Shown piece by piece: positions 30,722 to 36,626 of a DNA stretch of 36,626 nt (its first letter is position 1; every line of letters starts with the position of its first letter). This DNA is from a virus, in IMG/VR virus record IMGVR_UViG_3300042691_004590, positions 1 to 36,626 of that record. One strand, given 5' to 3'. The notes beneath the pieces were generated by a model that worked only from the letters and a program-made list of their open reading frames with translations, was not told where the DNA came from and searched no databases. The position numbers and the translations under genes were made by a program.

Positions 30722-31672
30722 TTAAGCTGATTTCTTCCAAAATACGATTTCATCAGGGAAAGCAACTTGGCAACCCAACTTGAACTCCACTACGAAACGC
30801 ATTTCATCTGCTTCTTTTGCATAGAACAACTCAAATTTGTCTTGCTCATTCAACATATCTGTTCCAAGCCAAAAGTTTTCCATGCTACCGCATACCATGT
30901 AGTCTGTACCATTCAATCCGTTTACACCAATCATTTTTACATTAGTGCCAGGGATGATTGTTTCCATGTTTGCTGCATCTACAGAGTAGTGGAACAAGTT
31001 AGCCTCACGAAGTGCTACTACATATTCTCTGAAGGTATCGTTACCTGCAAAGATTACTACATCTTCTTTATCCAACAATGCTGCAGGGATTGACAAGAAA
31101 ATATCATCAACAGCTTGTCTAACATTAGACTTTGTCAAAGTAGTCAAAGCACTAACATTACCATTGATTGGGTCACCTGCACCACCAAAGCCAAGAGCAT
31201 TGATGATAGTAGCATAACCATTAAACTTGTTCAATTGACCATTACCACTTGTGGTATCGCCTTGCCACAATGCTGTTTCCAAAGCTGCACCAATTTTCTT
31301 AATCTTTTGGTCAGTATATTCTTGAGCATAAGCCATGTAATCATACTGAGAACCTTGTCTAAGTGCCTTCTGAGTGTACTTAGCTTCAAAGGTCTTAGGA
31401 CAAATAGCTTCCTGAACCTTAATTTTTCCAACTGACAATTGTCTTTGAGTAATTGTAGTAGTACCACTAGCATTAAAACCACAAGTACCACCTGCCTGAA
31501 ACACAGCATCAGTAGTCAATATGTTAATGGTTTCTGCTGATTTGATACCAACTTGCACATTACCTTTAGCCTCAATCAATGAAGCTGTCTTTGCACTAAA
31601 GATTGCAGCAGCAGTAAGCTGTTGCTCATTCTCTTTTACATAGTTTGAAAGTGCTGATAAATCTAAACTCAT
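30722..31672 (-). CDS. Major capsid protein, HK97-fold (probable), 316 aa
   Basis: Begins MSLDLSALSNYVKENEQQLT and has the layout of a small HK97-type capsid protein: N-terminal helix, a long E-loop/beta region (VQEAICPKTFEAKYTQKALR), helical A-domain parts (DIFLSIPAALLDKEDVVIFA, REYVVALREANLFHYSVDAA) and a C-terminal strand (EADEMRFVVEFKLGCQVAFP). It follows a prohead protease and a scaffold-like protein, the standard capsid assembly order. The sequence itself carries no unique motif, so fold assignment relies on context and pattern. Confidence 0.85.
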   Translation of the reverse strand: MSLDLSALSNYVKENEQQLTAAAIFSAKTASLIEAKGNVQVGIKSAETINILTTDAVFQAGGTCGFNASGTTTITQRQLSVGKIKVQEAICPKTFEAKYTQKALRQGSQYDYMAYAQEYTDQKIKKIGAALETALWQGDTTSGNGQLNKFNGYATIINALGFGGAGDPINGNVSALTTLTKSNVRQAVDDIFLSIPAALLDKEDVVIFAGNDTFREYVVALREANLFHYSVDAANMETIIPGTNVKMIGVNGLNGTDYMVCGSMENFWLGTDMLNEQDKFELFYAKEADEMRFVVEFKLGCQVAFPDEIVFWKKSA

Positions 31673-31673
31673 C

Positions 31674-32288
31674 TTATTTTGTTTTTAATTTTTGAAATGC
31701 TTTTTGTAAATCATTAAACCTTTGTGTTTTCTCTGACTTTACTTCTTTATAGAATGTATTTGGCTTCTGAATAGCATCAGCACTTGGCTGATTAGCCAAC
31801 TCATCAATTACCTGAGCAGACAATTTAACTGCTGCATTCATAGACTGATACTTCTTCTCCATATCTTCTACTTTTGCACTCAGTTCATCTACCTTAGCTG
31901 ACAATGATGCAACTGCTTCTTCAAATTTAGCCATTGCTTCATCTTTCTTAGGTTCTTCAGCAGGTTTTTCTTCTTCTTTAGCATCATCTGCTGCTTCAAC
32001 CTCAACTTCTACTTTAGGTGCTGCATCTTCTGCCTTTTTAACCTCAGCTATTTTACCTTCTTCTGCTACAACGATAATCTCACCTGACTCCAATTGGTGT
32101 TCACCAACAGGTGCAGGAACTGAAACCCCATCAGGTCCAACTACATAAATCTCTGCAGTTTCTAGGTTGTAATTTACAACCGTTCCATCAACTAGCTTAC
32201 CCTCAGTAAGTTCAAACTTTTGTGCCTGAACTTCTTGCTCTGAGAACAACAGCTTCTTGATTTCTGTTAATGCTTCTTTTGCGTTCAT
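31674..32288 (-). CDS. Scaffold-like capsid assembly protein, 204 aa
   Basis: Highly charged and helical. Residues 1-80 are mixed and beta-rich, followed by an Ala/Glu/Lys-rich low-complexity linker (AADDAKEEEKPAEEPKKDEA) and a coiled-coil region (ASLSAKVDELSAKVEDMEKK), ending with a polar Lys-rich tail. This is the typical composition of a removable scaffolding protein. It lies between protease and capsid genes, one base from the capsid start. Scaffold role is inferred. Confidence 0.68.
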   Translation of the reverse strand: MNAKEALTEIKKLLFSEQEVQAQKFELTEGKLVDGTVVNYNLETAEIYVVGPDGVSVPAPVGEHQLESGEIIVVAEEGKIAEVKKAEDAAPKVEVEVEAADDAKEEEKPAEEPKKDEAMAKFEEAVASLSAKVDELSAKVEDMEKKYQSMNAAVKLSAQVIDELANQPSADAIQKPNTFYKEVKSEKTQRFNDLQKAFQKLKTK

Positions 32289-32310
32289 ACTTGTAAATAT
32301 TAATTATTAA

Positions 32311-32901
32311 TTAGTGTTCAATTTCAGCTAAAATTTTAAAAATCTGTGCCATTATTTCTTCTTCGGGAGTCACTACCTTACCTGTCCTTTCATACTTAAA
32401 CAAGCCTTCTACAGAAAAACCCTTAAAAGTACCTGCTTTAACTTCTTCCCAAATATCGTCATTTTCCACCTTAAAACTACCAAACCATGACCCATCTGCT
32501 ATGTCTTCAAAACCTTTTGGTGGGGTTATACCACGCTGTCTGTCAATGATATAGCTTTCAAACATATATACTCCATCAATAGCCTTTTCATGCTCAATGT
32601 TTACCTTAGCTTGATAGCCCTTTTTAAAGAATCTTTGTACAATCTTCTTGATTTCATCTGCTGTAAACAATACATAATACTCCCCTTCATCATCTCTCCT
32701 GTATATTGGCAAGTCTGCAATCATCAATGGACCTGACACTATTCTTTGCTCCTCATTTGCTACAAACTTCAATCTATTATTGAATGCCACAAAATTCTTC
32801 TGAATAGCAGGGTATTCCACCAATGCTACATAGTCCACTTCCTCCTCGCCTTCATCATTATCTGTAATTACTAGCCTATACAAAGGCAAATTATTTTCCA
32901 T
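32311..32901 (-). CDS. XkdF-type prohead protease, 196 aa
   Basis: Matches the XkdF-like serine protease family: FVANEEQRIVSGPLMIADLP, YYVLFTADEIKKIVQRFFKK, NIEHE with H104, then FGSFKVENDDIWEEVKAG and KGFSVEG with S163. H104 and S163 are the expected catalytic His and Ser. It cleaves scaffold and capsid N-termini during prohead maturation. It sits directly downstream of the tape measure gene (11 bases) and upstream of scaffold and capsid genes. No scaffold region of its own. Confidence 0.85.
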   Translation of the reverse strand: MENNLPLYRLVITDNDEGEEEVDYVALVEYPAIQKNFVAFNNRLKFVANEEQRIVSGPLMIADLPIYRRDDEGEYYVLFTADEIKKIVQRFFKKGYQAKVNIEHEKAIDGVYMFESYIIDRQRGITPPKGFEDIADGSWFGSFKVENDDIWEEVKAGTFKGFSVEGLFKYERTGKVVTPEEEIMAQIFKILAEIEH

Positions 32902-32912
32902 ACATCTAAATA

Positions 32913-35102
32913 TTAAAATCCTGCCCTGCGTTCAATATCTGCTACCCTCCTTTGAGTACCTGTAACCTCACTTTCCATAACATATGCCCTCAAAGGTTTC
33001 TGTGTCTGCATTACTTGAGCAATAGCTGTAACAGGACTAGTTCCTAAAGTTGGCTGTGCTGCTACTTGTGGTGCAGCCTGAGCAATTGAAGGTGCTGATA
33101 CACCTCCTCCTTTACCTGCAGGAGTCTTTACAGACAATATAGACTTCACATTTTTAATACCACCTGCTATAGCCACACCTGCTGCTACTGCTGCAAGTGC
33201 AGGACCAACTACAGGAATACCAACCATTGACTGATATGCCTTAGTTGCTGCAAGGTATGTATCAATTGTAGCCTGTGCTACTGCAAATGCCTTACCTGCT
33301 GCTGTTTCTTTACCTACTAGGTCTGACAAACCACCTAACAAAGAGGAAATCTTGGCTGCATTTTCCATTTTTGCATCCATCTCCTTCCTGTCAATCTCAG
33401 TCCTAGCTAGTGAGTTTGCTTCTACACCTTTGTTGTACTCAGCCTCACTAATCAAACCTTTATCAAACTGCTCCTTTAAAAGTGCATCTTTCTTGTTTAA
33501 CAAGTCCCTTTGCACCTGAAACTTAGCATCTGCTAATTTTATTTCATTATCTAAAGCAGCAATATCTTCACCTGCTTTCTTTTGGTCTTGAGCAAATTTA
33601 AGAGCATCTAAAGCAGCATTTTCCTGCTCCTGTAGTGCAATCTTCAAAGCCGACTTCTGTTCTGCTGTCAGCTTTTCATTATTCATTACATCTTCTCTCT
33701 GCTTAGCAAAGTCTGCTAGTATTTGCATCCTTGCCTTTTCATTCTCATCCCTTATACCATCAAGCCTTGTCTGAGTCCTAATATCATTAAGCTGCTTCTC
33801 AAAGTCCTTAACTTGGTCTTCTTCTTCCTTTCTGTACTTGTCACGAATAGCTGACAATTCTAACTGCTTTGCAGCTTCTACCGTACCATCATCTTTAACT
33901 CCTGCTTCTTTAAGTTTTTTAAACTTTTCAGCATAAGCCTCCTCAACTGCTGCTTCTTCCTGTCTTTGTTTGTCTAACAACTTAATCTTAGACTCCTGTA
34001 ATATTTTCTGTGCCTCTAGTTCCTTAGCATCTTGCTTTTCCTTGTCCCCTTTAGCCTTATCTGCTGCAGCTTTATCAATACCTTGTACAGACAACTGAAA
34101 ACCTGCTCTTTTCTCTTTCAATTGGTTCAATGTATTTTCAGCAGCCTGTATTGTTTCATCACCCTTCTTAGCTGTTTCTTCAGGGTCAAACACCATCTTA
34201 GCTAGTCCACCTGTAAAACCTTCAGCTAAACCAAAGTTTTTACCTACAAACTTACCAATCATGTCTATACCTGCAAGTACAGCCGTAATTGGTGCTGTCA
34301 CCATAGTTATCAAACCTTGCAGAATATCCTTGTTTCTTTTAGCTGCTTGGACTTGTGCATCCTTTGTAGCCTTAGCATTTGCTAGATTAATTTCAGCAGC
34401 CTTGATTGCTTCATCAGACTGCTTAATTTTCATCTGCAATATTTCCTTCTCAGACTTACCTTGTAGTTTTAGCTGATTGCTTTGCCCATCTATTGCCTCT
34501 AACTTATCTTGCTGAGTCTTAAGGTTTGCTGCTGAGTCTTCATTTAACTTTTTCTGCTCACTACCAACTCCACTAACAAAACCCATTATGTCTTCCCAAT
34601 AGGCTACTAACAAACCTACTGCTACAACCAAAGCACCAATACCTGTAGATATCAATGCCTTCTTAAAGCCATTAACCCCTGCAGTCAGTCCCTTAAAAGA
34701 TATTTTAAGCTGTTCTCCAACTTTGCCTATGTCCTTCAATTGCGAAAGACCTTGTGACAAAGCCATAGCACCTTGAACTTTCTGCAGGGTTTTAGCTACA
34801 TCTTCACTTTGCTCACCAAATAAAGCCATAGCACCCTGTACTGCTGACACACCTGCGGCAGCAGCACTAGCGGCTGTAGTCAATGCCTGAAACCTAGAAC
34901 CTGGGTCAAATAATTTAGCTTGTTCACCTGCTGCCTCAATCTCATCCTTTATGGCAGCAACCTTTTTACCTGCTTCAATTGCCTCATCACTAAACTCACC
35001 AAACTTTTGCCTAGCTGCTATTAATGCTTCATTTGCCTCCCTAAGCTGTAACTTAATAGGCTTGACATCTACATCTAATATGACTTTATTTTCTTCTGCC
35101 AT
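32913..35102 (-). CDS. Tape measure protein, 729 aa
   Basis: A long Ala/Gln/Lys-rich helical protein. The N-terminus begins MAEENKVILDVDVKPIKLQL, followed by Ala-rich helices. A membrane-like segment spans ~150-168 (TGIGALVVAVGLLVAYW), and long coiled coils occupy ~185-260 and ~340-580. The C-terminus is hydrophobic, Ala-rich (VVGPALAAVAAGVAIAGGIK) and ends polar. These are the usual features of a siphophage tape measure protein. At 729 aa, and at roughly 1.5 angstroms per residue, a tail of about 100 nm is expected. It lies directly after a 51-aa gene (TAATG junction). Confidence 0.88.
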   Translation of the reverse strand: MAEENKVILDVDVKPIKLQLREANEALIAARQKFGEFSDEAIEAGKKVAAIKDEIEAAGEQAKLFDPGSRFQALTTAASAAAAGVSAVQGAMALFGEQSEDVAKTLQKVQGAMALSQGLSQLKDIGKVGEQLKISFKGLTAGVNGFKKALISTGIGALVVAVGLLVAYWEDIMGFVSGVGSEQKKLNEDSAANLKTQQDKLEAIDGQSNQLKLQGKSEKEILQMKIKQSDEAIKAAEINLANAKATKDAQVQAAKRNKDILQGLITMVTAPITAVLAGIDMIGKFVGKNFGLAEGFTGGLAKMVFDPEETAKKGDETIQAAENTLNQLKEKRAGFQLSVQGIDKAAADKAKGDKEKQDAKELEAQKILQESKIKLLDKQRQEEAAVEEAYAEKFKKLKEAGVKDDGTVEAAKQLELSAIRDKYRKEEEDQVKDFEKQLNDIRTQTRLDGIRDENEKARMQILADFAKQREDVMNNEKLTAEQKSALKIALQEQENAALDALKFAQDQKKAGEDIAALDNEIKLADAKFQVQRDLLNKKDALLKEQFDKGLISEAEYNKGVEANSLARTEIDRKEMDAKMENAAKISSLLGGLSDLVGKETAAGKAFAVAQATIDTYLAATKAYQSMVGIPVVGPALAAVAAGVAIAGGIKNVKSILSVKTPAGKGGGVSAPSIAQAAPQVAAQPTLGTSPVTAIAQVMQTQKPLRAYVMESEVTGTQRRVADIERRAGF

Positions 35103-35257
35103 TATTCTTCTGCCTTAATAACCTCAGCAGGTGGAGGGTTTTGGTCTTGTACAGCCTTCATTAAGAATTGTAGAAATCCTGCACCATACTTAGTAGGTAA
35201 ATCATTTGCCCAATTTTCTAGCATCTTAATTTGTTCTTCGTTAAATGTTACTTGCAT
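35102..35257 (-). CDS. Small hypothetical protein coupled to the tape measure gene, 51 aa
   Basis: ATG at 35257, TAA at 35102-35104, with the stop overlapping the tape measure ATG by one base (TAATG). Begins MQVTFNEEQIKMLENWANDL and has helical character with a Pro-rich end (NPPPAEVIKAEE). No family recognised. The position directly before the tape measure gene is where a tail assembly chaperone usually lies, but this protein is much smaller. Confidence 0.6.
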   Translation of the reverse strand: MQVTFNEEQIKMLENWANDLPTKYGAGFLQFLMKAVQDQNPPPAEVIKAEE

Positions 35258-35274
35258 TTGGTTTGTTTTTATTG

Positions 35275-35565
35275 TTATTCATTAGGTAAATACACGATAT
35301 TTAATTGTGCTGCTATCCATTCCCAAACATAATCATCATCATTACCCCAATCTTGATATGCTTGACCATCCATAACCAATGCACCATCTTGCAATTTAGC
35401 ACCAATCAAAGTTTTAACTACTGATTCACTTGGTTCTCCTGCAAACAAAGAGTAAGTAATTTTAGCAGAAATTCCCAAATTGACTTCATTTACATTAACA
35501 TAAATCCAACTTGCATTTTTGTTTTCTCCATTGTACCAAATAGGTACATCTTGAATTTTTCTCAT
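35275..35565 (-). CDS. Small hypothetical virion-region protein, 96 aa
   Basis: Begins MRKIQDVPIWYNGENKNASW after an A/T-rich leader (AAAAATAAATAAA). The sequence is beta-rich with many Trp and Tyr and an acidic segment (YQDWGNDDDYVWEWIAAQLN). I have no family assignment. It lies between the fibre-region genes and the tape measure gene, so it may be a tail-tip or fibre-assembly protein. Confidence 0.6.
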   Translation of the reverse strand: MRKIQDVPIWYNGENKNASWIYVNVNEVNLGISAKITYSLFAGEPSESVVKTLIGAKLQDGALVMDGQAYQDWGNDDDYVWEWIAAQLNIVYLPNE

Positions 35566-35570
35566 TTTAT

Positions 35571-35747
35571 TTATTTTTGTGGGTGAAAGTTACTCCATGT
35601 TGAGTCCGACATATTAAAATATACAGGCTGCCTGTGTTGTATTGCTACATATTGTGTGCTTATTTGCCTAATAGCCATAAGCAAGGTAAAGAATATGCAC
35701 CAAAAAAGTGCAACCATAATCTGTCTTATATTTAATTTAAAAGTCAT
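35571..35747 (-). CDS. Small single-pass membrane protein, 58 aa
   Basis: ATG at 35747, TAA at 35571-35573, overlapping the end of the LamG gene by 11 bases. Begins MTFKLNIRQIMVALFWCIFF, with a hydrophobic helix ~10-26, then polar sequence ending STWSNFHPQK. The topology suggests an N-in anchor with a C-terminal external segment. Function unknown. Confidence 0.6.
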   Translation of the reverse strand: MTFKLNIRQIMVALFWCIFFTLLMAIRQISTQYVAIQHRQPVYFNMSDSTWSNFHPQK

Positions 35748-36626
35748 ATCTAAATCTAGTTACATCATTAATAGTTCCTGTTCCTGTTGTACCAATATCT
35801 GATGAATAACAAGCAACATATCCAAGTTGCCCTGTCATCCATTGATTGTACCGCAATCCTGCAAAACAACCCCAACTCGCACTAGTGGTAACACTATTTG
35901 TTGTATTTACACTACTTGAATATCTAGTACCATTTACATACAATTCTAATACTGCAGTACTACCATTATATCTAAGTGCTACCATATACCATTTTCCACT
36001 TACATATGCAGGTACACCACCGCTACCGAATGTTAAATTTGTTGCTGCTGCACTACCACTTGTACCATTCCACCTTTCATACTGAATAAATGTTCCACTT
36101 GCATTTGATATGTACAAACTTTGACCAATAGCATTACCACTCCTACCTTCACAAGCAATAATACCATTGTAACTTGTATCAAAACTTGTATTTCTAAACC
36201 ATGCTAACCAAGTAAATGATGCAGTACCACCATACTTAGCAGTATCATCTAATCTAACTGAATATTGACCATTATGTGCAGTAGCCAATCTTGCTACATA
36301 AGATTGAGTATAACCTGTTACATTAACTGCACTACCATTGCCTGTACCTGTTACAAAAGTACCTGTTCTTCCGTTACCACTTGTATCTATAATACTACTA
36401 GAATTAGTAGGAAATCTTGAACTTAATCCGAAATCATGCAATATAGCAGGACTACCATATTTGTAGCCGTAACCTGCATAACTATAAAATGAACTAACTG
36501 CCATATCATAGTACACAGGAATACCATCCCATACAAAGTTTTTACCTGCCAAAATTGACAATTGAAACATTGAGTATGGAGTAACCACACCTACAGAATT
36601 AGCACCTTGATTTGCTGCTATATCTG
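35737..36626 (-). CDS. LamG/concanavalin-like lectin-domain virion protein (5' part missing at right edge)
   Basis: The frame stays open to the window edge; a GTG at 36588 is probably not the true start. The C-terminal ~200 residues are a Laminin_G_3-type fold: DTSGNGRTGTFV, YSVRLDDTAKYGGTASFTWL, AWFRNTSF, SGKWYMVALRYNGSTAVLEL and YVNGTRYSSSV, ending in NDVTRFRYDF. Such domains bind glycans and are common in phage receptor-binding proteins. The upstream segment includes GVVTPYSMFQLSILAGKNFV. It may be the C-terminal part of the gene at bases 1-1492 if the genome is circular. Confidence 0.8.
   Translation of the reverse strand, partial: DIAANQGANSVGVVTPYSMFQLSILAGKNFVWDGIPVYYDMAVSSFYSYAGYGYKYGSPAILHDFGLSSRFPTNSSSIIDTSGNGRTGTFVTGTGNGSAVNVTGYTQSYVARLATAHNGQYSVRLDDTAKYGGTASFTWLAWFRNTSFDTSYNGIIACEGRSGNAIGQSLYISNASGTFIQYERWNGTSGSAAATNLTFGSGGVPAYVSGKWYMVALRYNGSTAVLELYVNGTRYSSSVNTTNSVTTSASWGCFAGLRYNQWMTGQLGYVACYSSDIGTTGTGTINDVTRFRYDF

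Noticed and set aside
31231-31509. 92-aa minus-strand frame inside the capsid gene
   Set aside because: Shadow of the capsid gene; Leu/Val-rich with no plausible fold.
1-36626. Integrase, repressor, attachment site, tRNA genes or insertion sequences
   Set aside because: No tyrosine/serine recombinase, CI-like repressor, tRNA cloverleaf or transposase pattern was seen.

Overview
The window is a tailed-phage (Caudovirales, siphovirus-like) genome or near-complete genome from a Bacteroidota-infecting virus. All credible genes lie on the minus strand, so transcription runs from high to low coordinates. The DNA is AT-rich. Gene leaders are A-rich and mostly lack a Shine-Dalgarno motif. Several intergenic gaps carry a Bacteroidota-type promoter (TTTTG, 19-nt spacer, TAnnTTT). 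No integrase, excisionase, CI-like repressor, tRNA or CRISPR array was seen, so a lytic lifestyle is likely but not proven.

Layout in transcription order. (1) 36.6-29.7 kb, virion genes: a LamG-type lectin protein cut by the window edge, three small genes, the tape measure protein, an XkdF-type prohead protease, a scaffold-like protein, the major capsid protein, a probable major tail protein, a small structural protein, and a portal carrying a winged-helix and MuF-like C-terminal extension. (2) 27.7-24.2 kb, connector, tail-completion and lysis genes: a membrane protein, an M15 peptidase endolysin, a holin-like/unimolecular-spanin reading frame, a metallophosphoesterase, and a terminator. (3) 24.1-15.3 kb, early/replication block: small unknowns, a DUF932 protein, ERF annealing protein, YqaJ exonuclease, a DnaA domain IV-like protein, small wHTH proteins, DnaB helicase, VRR-NUC nuclease, a sigma-like protein and an HNH nuclease. 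(4) 15.3-11.4 kb, an unusual accessory cassette: ParB-like protein, GT-A glycosyltransferase, SAM methyltransferase, a stand-alone RarA/MgsA C-terminal domain, PIG-L deacetylase, a 34-aa membrane peptide and a WbqC-family protein. (5) 11.3-0 kb: small and large terminase, tail assembly chaperone with a -1 frameshift, a gp10-like protein, two large tail proteins, a 1193-aa repetitive tail fibre, and a fibre ending in a peptidase S74 chaperone domain that runs off the left edge.

The two window ends join in frame into one 793-codon ORF if the molecule is circular. This fits a complete circularly permuted genome of about 36.6 kb, but it is not proof.

Most notable points: the sugar/DNA-modification-like cassette upstream of the terminase; the near-identical 24-nt upstream element at two promoters about 5.6 kb apart; a T9 slippery site in the tail chaperone; the in-frame holin/u-spanin fusion; the portal with a winged helix; and five small genes (34-58 aa) that are easy to miss, three of which share 1- or 4-nt start/stop overlaps with a neighbour.
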